55,344 bases of DNA, taken from positions 1 through 55,344 of the forward strand of contig CAZVCC010000016.1 in assembly GCA_964626015.1 (NCBI GenBank), in the 5' to 3' direction. Source of the DNA: CAIKZJ01 sp964626015 (GTDB lineage: Bacteria > Bacteroidota > Ignavibacteria > Tepidaquicellales > Tepidaquicellaceae). The position numbers and the translations under genes are program-made. The notes below the pieces were generated by a model. The model was not told the DNA's origin. It was given only the letters and a program-made list of their open reading frames with translations, and made no database searches. Shown here one piece after another: positions 42,291 through 52,755 of this stretch; the first letter of the stretch is position 1, and every line of letters starts with the position of its first letter.

Positions 42291-44332
42291 CTAAATATCT
42301 CCTCCTACTGTTTTTGCTATTACAAGTGGTGCAATAATATTAGCTCCAAGATTTGTTAAATATTGTCCTATTTCTTTTATCGTGCACCCGCTGTCAAATA
42401 TATCGTCTATCAATAAAACATTCTTTCCTATTATTTCCTCCTGCCTTGCATAACAAAACTTTCCTTTCACGTTATCCTTTTTCGTTATAGCGCTTTGCAA
42501 TATTTTCTGCGGTTTTGTATTTCCCGATTTTCTTAATTCATGTGATATCGGTACATTAATCATTGTAGATATCTTTTCCGCAAAGTTTTTTACTAAATCT
42601 CCCGATTCCGTCGGCGGTACATAAACTATTAAATCAAAATTCCTGTCTCCGTAATGTTTCTTAAACGCTTTCATTGTCAATCCTATTACCCATTCAGGAA
42701 AATCTCCGCCGTTCTCATACTTGGAATGATGAAGTGTGCTGCCTATATTCGATGTTCCGTAATACGATGCTGCAACTCCGTTAATTAAATTGCTATGCTG
42801 CGTTTTCACCATCAGCATTGGAAAGTATGTTTCCCTGAACTCTTTTAGCTTCTCAACAGCTTCCTTTTTTACAACAATCCCTGCATTATAATTTTTATCC
42901 GCGTCGCATATCCCGCATCTATCATGCGCCTCGTCGCCAAGATAGTTACAGAGATACTTCATCCTGCATGTTTGTAATTCTGTATATGCTAACATTTCTT
43001 CTAATTCTTTATTCTGTGCCTTTCGCAATTCGTCAAATACCGTAAGGTCAAGCTTTGGTGCATCTGTTTTGTAAAAATATTTCTTGCTCTTCCCTATTAT
43101 CTGTTCGTTTATTATTCCTTGCTCTGTTAAATCTGCCAATATCACGCTTACATGTGTTTGTTTTAAATTTGTTTCCTTTATAATTTCATTTCTTCCCATT
43201 AATACCTTCTTAGTAACCGCAATCACTCTTTCGTATTCCGCTTCGCTCGGTTTGCTCCCATCTATAAAAACCCTCGGTAATTTATCATCTTCGTCTTTAT
43301 TAAACAATAGTACCGCAAAAGCATCTTTCCCGTCTCTGCCTGCACGCCCAACTTCCTGGTAATAGTGAATTGGCGATTGAGGTATTTGTGTGTGAACTAT
43401 GAACTTTATATCCGGCTTGTCTATTCCCATTCCCAGCGCATTCGTTGAAACCACACAATTGTATTTATTGTTTGTGAAATCATCTTCAATTCGCTTTCTG
43501 CTTTCCGAATCAAGCCTTCCGCTATATGCTGTTGCGCGTATCTTCAGAAATTGCAGCCAGTTTGAATATATTTCTGTATTTGCCTGTGTTCCTGTATATA
43601 CTATTCCCGTGTTTTCTTTTTCTCCGCTGTTTCCTGCTTTTACCACCTTGGTATGTACTCTTCCATCCAGTAAAATTTTTCATCTTCGCTTTTCACTTTA
43701 ACCACAAATAGTCCTATGTTTGAACGCAGTAATTTCCCTCTTATAGGGACCAAATCCTGCCCCGCTTGCTCTATAATATCCTCCTGAACCCTCCGTGTTG
43801 CCGTTGCAGTCGTAGCCAGAACCGGAAAATTCTTTGGCAGAAGCCTTACGAGATTTACTATTCTTCTGTAGTTCGGCCTGAAACTCTGTCCCCATACTGA
43901 TATGCAATGTGCTTCATCAATCACAACCATTGCTATTTTCATATCTCTTGCCGCCGATATCCATTCTGCATTCTCCATCCTCTCCGGCGCTATGTATAGA
44001 ATGTCAAGCTGGTTTCTTTGTGCTTTCTCAATTACTGCGGAATTTTCTTCCTGTGTTTGGTTCGAGTTAATCGCAGCAGCTCTTATTCCCTTCTCTATCA
44101 TGCTTCTCACCTGGTCCCGCATTAATGCTATAAGCGGCGAAAACACTATCGTCACACCTTGCATCTGAGTCGCCGGAAACTGAAAACAAAGCGACTTTCC
44201 GTAACCCGTCTTTTCTATAAATAAAACTCTTTTACCCGAAAATAATTTATCTACAACATCCCATTGCAAATCGTAAAACTTATCAAAGCCAAACAGCCCC
44301 TTTAATTTTATTTCAGCTTCACTTCTTGTCAT
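42291..44332 (-). pseudogene. RecQ-like helicase fused to phosphoribosyltransferase, 1-nt frameshift
   Basis: One gene in two frames. Frame one (44332-43640, 230 aa) has the first RecQ half: EKTGYGKSLCFQFPA, SPLIALMRDQV, VIDEAHCISVWGQSF, ATTATATRRVQ. Near 43650 one base is missing (CATACCAAGG), so frame one stops after EEYIPRW. Frame two resumes without loss as VVKAGNSGEKENTGIVYTG and could be started at a GTG at 43646. It carries TNALGMGIDKPDI, YYQEVGRAGRDG, a zinc site CRMKYLC..CGICDA and a C-terminal PRTase motif VLLIDDIFDSGCT. Total length 2042 nt, one short of 681 codons. It may be a real mutation, a sequencing error, or two coupled polypeptides. Confidence 0.88.
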
Positions 44333-44375
44333 TGTTTTGTCAATTTTAAAAACTGATTATAGAGTATTTATACTT

Positions 44376-45671
44376 TTAAGGAGTAGCCCACTCAAATATT
44401 GTTTCTGCAATGTTTTTTTGCCATTCTCTTATATTCACCTTTCCCTCGTTATATACACAATCAAAATTCAAAGCCATCAAACTGCATTTATGTTGTTCTT
44501 TAGTGCCTTCAATATTATGTTTATATTCCCCTTCAACCGTCCCCCAGTTCCCGGGATATACCAATGCAGTTTTCTTTGCTTTATAAATTTTGTTATACAC
44601 AAACATCTGCTGCAAATCGCTGTCCGCTGGATATCCCGCATCTATGTTCTTCCATTTTGTGTCTAATACAACGGTATTTTCTTCATATTTAATTACTATA
44701 TCAGCCCTTACTGTTCTGCATCTTTCTCTGGTATTCGGTTTCCAGAAATCCGCTGAATGTTGTGCTCTTATGCTTGCGTTTTTTAATGATTCATGCGTTC
44801 CTAATTCTCTTCTTAAACTTATGTACACAAATTTTTCCCAGAGCAAATTCATGTCAAACATTAACGCAAGCACATCATTTCTTCCATGTTTTATATCAGG
44901 GTGATAATTTAAAATTATTAGCTTTGCTATTCCTATGGCATTCTTATATATAATCGATTTTCTGTTAAATATAATCCTTTCAAAGTCTTTTGCATTAATC
45001 TTTTTATCCGGCATCTCAGGAAAAAGTAAAAGCAAGGCACCAATTCTGCTTGAAAGCGTGTGATTTGTGTTTATCGTTCTTAAAATATTTAATGCTTTAT
45101 ATATAATTATATGAAGCAAATGCTCTGTATCGTATGTCGTATGACTAACATAAAATCTTTCCTTATGTATTAAATTCTTTTGTATGTTTTTACTGAAAAT
45201 AATTCTTCCTTTCAGCGCAGCCTTGTTCCCCTCTGTCTTTCTGTATTTCTTAATTAATCCGCCATGATAAAGATATTCAACCTCGTTTAAAAATCTCTCA
45301 AAATATAAATCTAAAATAGAATTTGGCTTTATCTTTAGCATGCTCGTGCTTGTATCCCTTACCTCAAAATCACCCGATACCCTCAGCATGCTGATTAATA
45401 TATCTCTCCATTTCGTTTCATCATCTTTTGTGCTGTTTACTTTGTCCGCTTTTGGCAGCACTTCTATTAATGTTTTGCCTATTTGTATGACTCCTACATA
45501 TTCACAAAATTTTACCCCTTCGTGTATAAGTGAGTAATACGGCAGCTTATTGCTTGGATTGTATAAGTGAAGTGCTTTTAGCTGTCCTTCACTTAAAGGC
45601 AATGTGCCCTTATCTAAATACAGCGATTCATGTTCAAATATCGTTATTCTATTATTCTTCTCTTTTGCCAT
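44376..45671 (-). CDS. mcrC: McrC-like subunit of 5-methylcytosine restriction system
   Basis: A 431-aa McrC-family nuclease subunit. The N-terminal part (LPYYSLIHEGVKFCEYVGVIQ) binds the McrB partner; the C-terminal PD-(D/E)XK core shows VRADIVIKYEENTVVLDTKW followed by DLQQMFVYNKIY and ALVYPGN. It starts 1 bp after the mcrB stop and so is coupled. In McrBC systems this subunit cuts DNA containing modified cytosine once McrB has translocated. Confidence 0.9.
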   Translation of the reverse strand: MAKEKNNRITIFEHESLYLDKGTLPLSEGQLKALHLYNPSNKLPYYSLIHEGVKFCEYVGVIQIGKTLIEVLPKADKVNSTKDDETKWRDILISMLRVSGDFEVRDTSTSMLKIKPNSILDLYFERFLNEVEYLYHGGLIKKYRKTEGNKAALKGRIIFSKNIQKNLIHKERFYVSHTTYDTEHLLHIIIYKALNILRTINTNHTLSSRIGALLLLFPEMPDKKINAKDFERIIFNRKSIIYKNAIGIAKLIILNYHPDIKHGRNDVLALMFDMNLLWEKFVYISLRRELGTHESLKNASIRAQHSADFWKPNTRERCRTVRADIVIKYEENTVVLDTKWKNIDAGYPADSDLQQMFVYNKIYKAKKTALVYPGNWGTVEGEYKHNIEGTKEQHKCSLMALNFDCVYNEGKVNIREWQKNIAETIFEWATP

Positions 45672-45672
45672 T

Positions 45673-47802
45673 TTAATTGGTCATCAAATCTTCAATTGCT
45701 TTGATAAAGTCCTCTTCTGTTTCAGGGTATTTAGTTTTATAAATTATTCTGTTTTCCAAATCAGATATTATATCTTTATCGTCATAATCAAATTTTGCAA
45801 ATTTGGAAAAATTGTCGTTGTTAACTTTAATTTTTTCCACAAATCCCTCTCCAAGCGCCAGTCCTATTTTCCCGTAATCCCCGTAAAAATATTCCTGCAA
45901 AAGCGGAATTATATTTTTATTAAATGCTTCTCTTGTTTTACTCACTATATTATCTTCATCTTTGAACATAAAATAGCTGTGTCCTATTCTGTGGTCTTTG
46001 TCAAGCAATACTTCTATTCTATTGTTAATTGTTATGAGAATATCTTTTAGCTTATGTCCCTTAATTTCTTTTTCCAGCTCACTAAGTTCATATTCTGGCG
46101 GCATTTCAATAAAACTAAACCTTCTTCTCAGTGCCGTATCAAGCGCTTCAACGCTTCTGTCTGCCGTGTTCATCGTTCCTATAATGTATAAATTCGGCGG
46201 AACACCGAATTTTTCCTTGCTGTATGGCAATGTTATTTCTAATTCTTCTGTTTTGCCTAATCTTTTGTCCTCTTCTATAAGCGTTATCAACTCACCAAAT
46301 ATCTGCGATACATTTCCCCTGTTAATTTCATCAATAATTAAGATATAATTATTTAATAGAACCTCTGTGCGGTTTTCTCCTTTAAAGGATTGAATTTTAT
46401 TTAAAACAGCGGGATAATAAATACCTATCCCCTGATTAAAATTATACTCCTTGCCGTAGTATAATTCTTTAAGAGTTTTTATGCTAAGCGTATGGGCAGT
46501 TCCTCCGCTTGCTTTTTTAAATTGTATTGATGTATTAGTAAATCCTATTATTGTAAATTCATATCCTTCAGTTTTCAATGGAAATTTCATACCAGGTTCA
46601 TTTTCCCATGTATCTTTAAATTGCTCAAATGCTTCTTCGAAACTTAATTTTTCTTTATTTTCTGTTTTAGCGTTTTGATAATTTGATTTTGCTTTCTCGC
46701 ATATACTGTAAAAGATACCCGGTTGAACATCATATTTCATAAAAGCATCGCTGGAAAGTGGTTTAAGTGGCTTTATCCCTTCTATGAAATCCTCATAACT
46801 CATGCTTTGGTGAAACGTTGTGAATACTATTTGTCCGTTTTTTAACAATCTACTAAACTCTTCTTTTATTATTTCTCTGGATTGGTTAAAATCATATTCA
46901 GGATTTATTATTTTTATAGCTTTTTCTATTGTTTCGTATGTCTTTCCTGTTCCCGGAGGACCGTATAGTATTTGGTTTATTGGCATATCGTCATTATAAT
47001 TATTATTCTCTGATGTTTTTGAATACTCTTTTTCGATCTTACCTTTAAGAGATTCAATGTATTTTTTCGCATTCGGGTTATTAAATGATGTATAGTTATA
47101 CAAAACATCATAATACTTATCGAATTTATCAAATATGTAAAACCCATTTTGATCAAAGCTTTCTTTTAATCTATTTATTGCATTTATATTGTTCCTTCCC
47201 TTTCCGTTTTTTGATCTTTTATGTGCTTCTTCAAGTTCTTCTATTGTTAATCCTTCGGCATTATAGTTTGTTTTATCAGGGAAATCCACAAGTTGGCCAT
47301 TTATAAATAGTTTAGCCCTTTTAAATCTATTAAAAGTATTTAATATAACAACCCGGTCATTATTTTTTAGATCCTTAATTTTCTCTAAATATTTTTGTTC
47401 GCTCTTAAACACGTAAAAATTTATATACGTTTTGTGGTTAATTTCTTTTTTAACATTATCAATATTTATTTCTCTTTTGTGTATAAAAGGTGGTGTAGTT
47501 GCCTTTATTTGAGATGCATATTCAGGGAAAAAGGCTCCGATTTTTAATAAATCCTCATTCGTGCATTCAAGTTCTTCAATATTTGAAAAAACAAAATTTA
47601 TTGCTTTATCAATCTTTGATATATTGCCAATTAAAACTTTTCCATTTAATACTCCACTTTTAGACCCTAAAAGTAATATATTGTCCTTTATCTTTAAATT
47701 ATCATATACTTTTTCACCTTTTGCAGCTTTCCATAACATTGTTTTCTTTTTTCTATCATATTCTTTATCATTATTTAATCTTGCAACAAAAGTTTGTTTC
47801 AT
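45673..47802 (-). CDS. mcrB: McrB-like AAA+ GTPase subunit
   Basis: A 709-aa McrB-family motor. Residues ~1-280 form a recognition domain of no clear family (opening MKQTFVARLNNDKEYDRKKK). The AAA+ GTPase core has Walker A LYGPPGTGKTYETI, Walker B ILIIDEINRGNVSQIFGEL, and the McrB signature IIGTMNTADRSVEALDTALR for guanine binding. Its ATG is directly after the hsdS stop (no spacer) and it is followed by mcrC after 1 bp. The N-terminal domain determines which modification is recognised and differs from the E. coli one. Confidence 0.93.
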   Translation of the reverse strand: MKQTFVARLNNDKEYDRKKKTMLWKAAKGEKVYDNLKIKDNILLLGSKSGVLNGKVLIGNISKIDKAINFVFSNIEELECTNEDLLKIGAFFPEYASQIKATTPPFIHKREINIDNVKKEINHKTYINFYVFKSEQKYLEKIKDLKNNDRVVILNTFNRFKRAKLFINGQLVDFPDKTNYNAEGLTIEELEEAHKRSKNGKGRNNINAINRLKESFDQNGFYIFDKFDKYYDVLYNYTSFNNPNAKKYIESLKGKIEKEYSKTSENNNYNDDMPINQILYGPPGTGKTYETIEKAIKIINPEYDFNQSREIIKEEFSRLLKNGQIVFTTFHQSMSYEDFIEGIKPLKPLSSDAFMKYDVQPGIFYSICEKAKSNYQNAKTENKEKLSFEEAFEQFKDTWENEPGMKFPLKTEGYEFTIIGFTNTSIQFKKASGGTAHTLSIKTLKELYYGKEYNFNQGIGIYYPAVLNKIQSFKGENRTEVLLNNYILIIDEINRGNVSQIFGELITLIEEDKRLGKTEELEITLPYSKEKFGVPPNLYIIGTMNTADRSVEALDTALRRRFSFIEMPPEYELSELEKEIKGHKLKDILITINNRIEVLLDKDHRIGHSYFMFKDEDNIVSKTREAFNKNIIPLLQEYFYGDYGKIGLALGEGFVEKIKVNNDNFSKFAKFDYDDKDIISDLENRIIYKTKYPETEEDFIKAIEDLMTN

Positions 47803-48816
47803 TTAAACTCCTATCTCCCCGCTCATTAATCTTGGCAAAAGTATATCTCTTGCTTCGCGGAGTTTTGTGTTTTGATTTTGAAGATTATGAATTAAGTTAA
47901 ACATTGGTTTTATTTTTTCCTCGAACTCTAATATACTGCTTATTGGAGGAAGATATATAAAATTATCTAGTGCAAAATTTCTATTAAGTCCAGGTACGGC
48001 GGCATCTGTATTAACAAAGCTTTGTTCACGTAAATTAAAATAAAGATAATATAAACTTATATCAGAGGTTATAAAATAAGCTGTATCTATTACCCAAAAG
48101 TTATCAAAAGACCAAAAAACAGAACCTACGTTTCCTTTTCTTCCAACAACAATTCCGGGTCCGGTTACTAAATAATCCTTATGCTTCCCAACAATACCGC
48201 TTGAACCATAAACAGGATATCCCTCGCCAGTTCTGTCATCTGCCTTTAAAGCCTTCCCATACTTGAAATCTAAAGTATCTTTAAGTTTTATTTTCTCATT
48301 TCTTGACAATTTTAATTCGCTTTTTAGATAATTATACTCTATTAGAGCCTTTTCCTCCAATAATCTTATCCGCTTCAAATTATTCTCTATTAAATCATCA
48401 TAAGCCGATAATATTGATGCAATTTTTTGTTGTATATATAATTTCGGTACATTTACATTTATACTTGATAAAAAATTTCTATTTAACGTTGGTACAGCAC
48501 CACCACCGTTTAAAGAAATAAAATCAAGTGTATGTAATAAATAATATGCAAACTTTTCATTATTCCCTTTAAAATCTTTTACCCAAAGTGATGTGTTATG
48601 TGGCCAGAAATCTTGTTTTAAAAATTGAAATTGACCTATTGTCCCGGATCGTCCTGTTACAATTCCGGGTGCTTTAACTTTAGCTTCTTTGTGATATCCA
48701 AGTATAGAGGTAGAGCCTACTACTGGAAATTCACCATCAATAAATTTTTCTCTCGGTAAGTCAAAACCTCTTTGAAATAAAACAAAATCAGTTAATGGTT
48801 TCTTTTCCCACTTCAT
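47803..48816 (-). CDS. hsdS: Type I restriction specificity subunit HsdS
   Basis: A 337-aa HsdS with two target-recognition domains. Both show the expected repeats: TRD1 ends PKLYIQQKIASILSAYDDLI followed by the first conserved helix (ENNLKRIRLLEEKALIEYN); TRD2 contains KYGKALKADDRTGEGYPVYG and closes PISSILEFEEKIKPM with the second helix (TKLREARDILLPRLMSGE). It overlaps the hsdM stop by 4 bp (ATGA). It is somewhat short compared with the ~400-aa norm, but both halves look complete. Confidence 0.94.
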   Translation of the reverse strand: MKWEKKPLTDFVLFQRGFDLPREKFIDGEFPVVGSTSILGYHKEAKVKAPGIVTGRSGTIGQFQFLKQDFWPHNTSLWVKDFKGNNEKFAYYLLHTLDFISLNGGGAVPTLNRNFLSSINVNVPKLYIQQKIASILSAYDDLIENNLKRIRLLEEKALIEYNYLKSELKLSRNEKIKLKDTLDFKYGKALKADDRTGEGYPVYGSSGIVGKHKDYLVTGPGIVVGRKGNVGSVFWSFDNFWVIDTAYFITSDISLYYLYFNLREQSFVNTDAAVPGLNRNFALDNFIYLPPISSILEFEEKIKPMFNLIHNLQNQNTKLREARDILLPRLMSGEIGV

Positions 48817-50873
48817 GATTCCATCTCTTTATAATTCTCTTCAATCATTCTTGCCAATTCAATCGCTTCTTCATTCAATCCCTTCAGCTCTATATGTATT
48901 TCCTTAAGCCTTTCTTCGTAATCCTCGTCATCTGTCGGTGCTGTATCCACCCCCACATATCTTCCCGGACTTAAGCTCCAGTCTTTTTCTTCCATTTCTT
49001 CCTGATTCACAACCTTGCACAATCCTTCCACATCCTTGTATTTCCCCTCGGGAAATCGGCTCTTCAGCCAGTGTGCCTGCTTCCAGAAATATTCTGCATC
49101 GTGCAAAAGCCCGGGCTCCTCTTCTTCCGCATCTCCACTCAACTGCTTTTGTAATTCTTTTAATCTGTTTATCTCTTCCTTTATGTTTAAGTCTTTCCAA
49201 TCTTTGTTCTTGTTTAATTGGTATTCCTTCACTGCATTGTTTATCGCATCCGTTAAATTCTTTATTATTCTGTCCTGCGATTTCTTTATGTTCCTGCATT
49301 GATGCGCAACATCCTCAAGCTTCTTGTAATCTTCTTTTAATCCTTTTGCGTCAGTTATCAGTTTATTCTGCCCTTCATAAACAGCATCAATATCCTCTAT
49401 CTTTAATGCCTCCGTAAATTTCTTTGCTTCTGCATTCTCCCTTAAATACTTAACCGAGAAATCTTTCGCAATTTTGTGCAGTCTTTTAAATTGTTTTTGG
49501 AATTCCGTTATCTTTTCCGCCGACTCTTTTGCATTCTCAAAAGATTTTTTTAAATATCTCTTTATTGCCTTGTTAAACTTATCCGTGTTTCCCCTGTACA
49601 TATCCACAACGCAAATAATGTTCTGAAGCTGCTCCGGACTGAAGTCATTTATCTTTTGCGTAACTTTTCTGTATATCTTCCTCGCATCCAGCATCAAAAC
49701 ACGGTCGCTTCGTTTTTTATCAAAAGAAAGGGAGCGGTCAAAAAACCACAATGTGCAGGGTAAAGATCTTGTGTAGAAAAAGTTATTGCCTATCGCTATC
49801 ATAACGTCAACAGCACCTGTTTTAATAAGCTTTTCACGAATGTCTTTTTCACTATGTCCCGCATCGCTTGCCGATGATGCCATAACAAACCCTGCTCTGC
49901 CCGTCGGTTTCAGGTATCCGTAAAAATATTGTATCCATAAATAATTTGCATTATCGTTTTTCGGTAAGCCAAATGGAAGTCTCTTATCCTTCTTTACAAC
50001 ATCCTTACCTTTATCAACTCCGTTAACATTAAATGGCGGATTTGCCATCACAAAATCACATTTGCCGGCTAAATTATTCTTATCTTCATAAAAAGTGTTC
50101 CCTTCGACTATCGTTCCTTCCAATCCGTGAACCGCCATGTTCATCTTTGCAAGGTGTGTGTTCGTTTCTGTTTTCTCCTGACCGAAAAATGTTGCACTCT
50201 CCGCCGTCTTCTTTCCCTCTTGCTGTATAAAATATCCCGTCTGAACGAACATTCCCGCGCTTCCGCAGGCAGGGTCGAGAATTGTGCCGTGATCTGGCTC
50301 AATAACATTTACAATGGTGCTTACCAGCGAAAATGGTGTGAAAAATTCTCCGCCTTCCTGCGCTCCCGTCATTGCAAACTTGTTTAAAAAGTATTCATAA
50401 ATTCTTCCGAAAATATCTCCTTCAGCTTTTTGAAGTAATTCGTGATTGAATATTCTTAATAGTTCTTTTAGTAATTCATTGCTGAATATTGTAAAATTTT
50501 TCGGTAATACACCTGTTAAATTATCGTACTCTTCCTCAATCGCCTTCATTGCCTCGTTTATACATTCACCCATATCATTAGATTCGGGCAGTGATACTAA
50601 ATAATCGTACCTTGCCTTCTCTGGCAAATATATGGCGCTTTTTTCCTTAAAATCTTCTTTTTGAATGGGCTTCTTTCCTCTTTGTGGGTGCACAGGTCTG
50701 TTCTTTTCAACTTCATCCCTTACCTTTTCAAACCTGTTATACGCATGCCTTAAAAAAATAAGTCCGAGTACTGGCATTGAATATTGTGTCGCGGTTAGCT
50801 TGCTGTTAGCCCTGAGTAAATCTGCGGCTTCCCAGAGTTCTTTCTCGAGTTTCCTGATTTGTTTTGATGTCAT
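48813..50873 (-). CDS. hsdM: Type I restriction N6-adenine methyltransferase HsdM
   Basis: A 686-aa HsdM. The N-terminal helical domain (KQIRKLEKELWEAADLLRAN) precedes the methylase core: SAM motif ILDPACGSAGMFVQTGYF, the FFTPFSLVSTIVNVI approach, and catalytic FVMANPPFNVNG. About 150-200 residues longer than common HsdM proteins because of a helical, lysine-rich insertion near 440-600 (SAEKITEFQKQFKRLHKIAK). It heads a compact run hsdM-hsdS-mcrB-mcrC-recQ and presumably protects host DNA. Confidence 0.96.
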   Translation of the reverse strand: MTSKQIRKLEKELWEAADLLRANSKLTATQYSMPVLGLIFLRHAYNRFEKVRDEVEKNRPVHPQRGKKPIQKEDFKEKSAIYLPEKARYDYLVSLPESNDMGECINEAMKAIEEEYDNLTGVLPKNFTIFSNELLKELLRIFNHELLQKAEGDIFGRIYEYFLNKFAMTGAQEGGEFFTPFSLVSTIVNVIEPDHGTILDPACGSAGMFVQTGYFIQQEGKKTAESATFFGQEKTETNTHLAKMNMAVHGLEGTIVEGNTFYEDKNNLAGKCDFVMANPPFNVNGVDKGKDVVKKDKRLPFGLPKNDNANYLWIQYFYGYLKPTGRAGFVMASSASDAGHSEKDIREKLIKTGAVDVMIAIGNNFFYTRSLPCTLWFFDRSLSFDKKRSDRVLMLDARKIYRKVTQKINDFSPEQLQNIICVVDMYRGNTDKFNKAIKRYLKKSFENAKESAEKITEFQKQFKRLHKIAKDFSVKYLRENAEAKKFTEALKIEDIDAVYEGQNKLITDAKGLKEDYKKLEDVAHQCRNIKKSQDRIIKNLTDAINNAVKEYQLNKNKDWKDLNIKEEINRLKELQKQLSGDAEEEEPGLLHDAEYFWKQAHWLKSRFPEGKYKDVEGLCKVVNQEEMEEKDWSLSPGRYVGVDTAPTDDEDYEERLKEIHIELKGLNEEAIELARMIEENYKEMES

Positions 50874-51336
50874 TCTCTAAACTCTTCCTTCTTTTTACAG
50901 TAAATATACTTATAATATAGAAGCAAAAATTATCATTTTTGTGATAATTTTTATTACTGGTTTTTCAATTTTACTCCGTCATATCCTTATCATCCAAAAC
51001 TGCAATATGATAAGTGTTATATAAATCACGAATAACTGCCTCCTCGAAAGTCTGTAAAGGTGAGATAGATTACAAACCGTCAAATACAAATTAAAAAATC
51101 TCCCTGCAAATTGCAATATTAATTATTTTCTTTTTATTTTTGCAATGAGTTTGTGTTAGTATCTTCGAAAAAAATAAATTTAGAAAAAATATTTTTCTCG
51201 CCTGTTATACCACTAATTCTATGTTAAATCATATACATATTTCGATTCCGGCCTCAGCCCTTGCAACATGGAACCGCATAACTTATATATTTTTAATATA
51301 GTTATGTTTTTGTTGCAATTGTGTTTGCAACGAAAC
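50874..51336. other. Promoter region upstream of hsdM
   Basis: 463 bp, AT-rich. It contains the inverted repeat GTTGCAA-N6-TTGCAAC at 51312-51331, just after the Schlafen-type gene stop, without a T-run on the minus transcript. No ORF, tRNA or repeat family was recognised. It should hold the promoter of the hsdM operon. Confidence 0.5.
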
Positions 51337-52755
51337 TCATATCTGATTCTTTAATTTATATCGAAATGATTTCTCTCCACTTTTTTCAATTTTAATCAAA
51401 AATCCCATGCTTGTCCATTTTTTAAAAAGTCTCGACATCTCGTAATTTTCAACTTTTACTGCTTTTCTTGCAATTTGATTATTAAGATATTTATTTCCTG
51501 TAAATGCTTTTGTGAGTTCGTTCCATTTTTTATCCGCATTCTCAAAATATAACACTAATTTTATTGAATTTTCTAATTCAGGATATGTATAATATACTGG
51601 AGGATATAATTTCTTTTCTTTCATTTCATTGAACATTGAATTAACGCCTTCGTTTTGATCTAAATTAGGAGGCATCGGAAATTCAAGTAAATGTTTTACA
51701 ACAAGTCGGTTTCTATAATTTTCTGCTCTGACTTTTCCAATATTGAATATTGTTATATTAGATGTAAATAATCCGGGGTTTATTACTTCTAACCTGTCGG
51801 TATAAATTTTTATTTCTATGTGACGATTAAGATAATAATCTCTGTGTATTACTGCGTTCGTAATCGCTTCTTTTACTGACCGCTCAGGCAAAGCATATTG
51901 ATTCTCAAACCCGCTGTCTTTAATATCTAATTTCACACTTAATAAATTTAAAACGTATTCTTGTACATCTTTAATTAATTTGTAAATTGGTCCCTTAAAT
52001 GTCTTTGGTGTTGACCTCAAATTAATCGTTGAGCCCTCTATCTTTTCTTTCTTTCCTGTGTATTCTAAAACTCTGATTTCTGAATTGATGGTTGTAATGT
52101 CAGATGGGTACTCCGCAAATAATAATACAGAAGCTTTTGTCGGCTGCAAAATCCCGCTAGTGTTTGTTCTCGCTAAACCTGTTTTAAATAAATTTTCCTC
52201 AATGTTTATATCAGTTAAATTTCTGGCTTTTTTCCACATTGAATAATATTCTGTATCCAGTAACCTAAAATTAACATCAACTAATTCTTCATCAGCTCTC
52301 GTAAATCCTTTGGCATAAGCAAACTTCACTAAGTCGTGAGCTTTAACTTCCTTGTTCCCCTTTTCAAGCCTTTCAAAAACTTTCCCGTCAATTTCTTTAA
52401 AATCATCTTTTGATTTCGGAACCGAAATTATGGCTATTGTTTTGTTTTCACAGAAATTAATTAATTCCGGTGGCCATATTCTTGGCAATGCCGGTTTTAT
52501 CCTTGTTATATTTCTCCCTATTTCATCAAATAAATTCATGTTTTCTTCAATGCCTGCGATTCTCAGTTCATCTTTTAATTTTGTCTTTTCCGGATCGTCA
52601 ATGCCTAAGATTATTCTTCCGCCGTCAGTATTTGCCATTGCTGCTATTGTCTCAGTTATTTTGGTGACAATTTTGCTGTCGTTTCCTAATCTTTTAAATT
52701 CGGTATTTCTATCCTCCGAAGGAATATTTAATATTTCTGCTATCCTCTTATCCAA
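51337..52755 (-). CDS. Schlafen AlbA_2-domain protein
   Basis: A 472-aa protein of the group long annotated as putative regulators with a divergent AAA-4 domain. The N-terminal AlbA_2/Schlafen domain is marked by DRNTEFKRLGND and AAMANTDGGRIILGIDDPE. An ATPase-like/GHKL-type region follows with ALPERSVKEAITNAVIHRDY and RLEVINPGLF, and the C-terminus is a winged-helix-like tail (FKKWTSMGFLIKIEKSGEKS). Relatives recur in defence islands, but the activity of this type is not settled. It is on the same strand as hsdM, 463 bp before it, in an independent transcript. Confidence 0.85.
   Translation of the reverse strand: MDKRIAEILNIPSEDRNTEFKRLGNDSKIVTKITETIAAMANTDGGRIILGIDDPEKTKLKDELRIAGIEENMNLFDEIGRNITRIKPALPRIWPPELINFCENKTIAIISVPKSKDDFKEIDGKVFERLEKGNKEVKAHDLVKFAYAKGFTRADEELVDVNFRLLDTEYYSMWKKARNLTDINIEENLFKTGLARTNTSGILQPTKASVLLFAEYPSDITTINSEIRVLEYTGKKEKIEGSTINLRSTPKTFKGPIYKLIKDVQEYVLNLLSVKLDIKDSGFENQYALPERSVKEAITNAVIHRDYYLNRHIEIKIYTDRLEVINPGLFTSNITIFNIGKVRAENYRNRLVVKHLLEFPMPPNLDQNEGVNSMFNEMKEKKLYPPVYYTYPELENSIKLVLYFENADKKWNELTKAFTGNKYLNNQIARKAVKVENYEMSRLFKKWTSMGFLIKIEKSGEKSFRYKLKNQI

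Noticed and set aside
35983..50873. Prophage or integrative element as carrier of the defence island
   Set aside because: No integrase, structural phage gene, tRNA or attachment-site duplication was found in the window; only repeats are visible at the edge.
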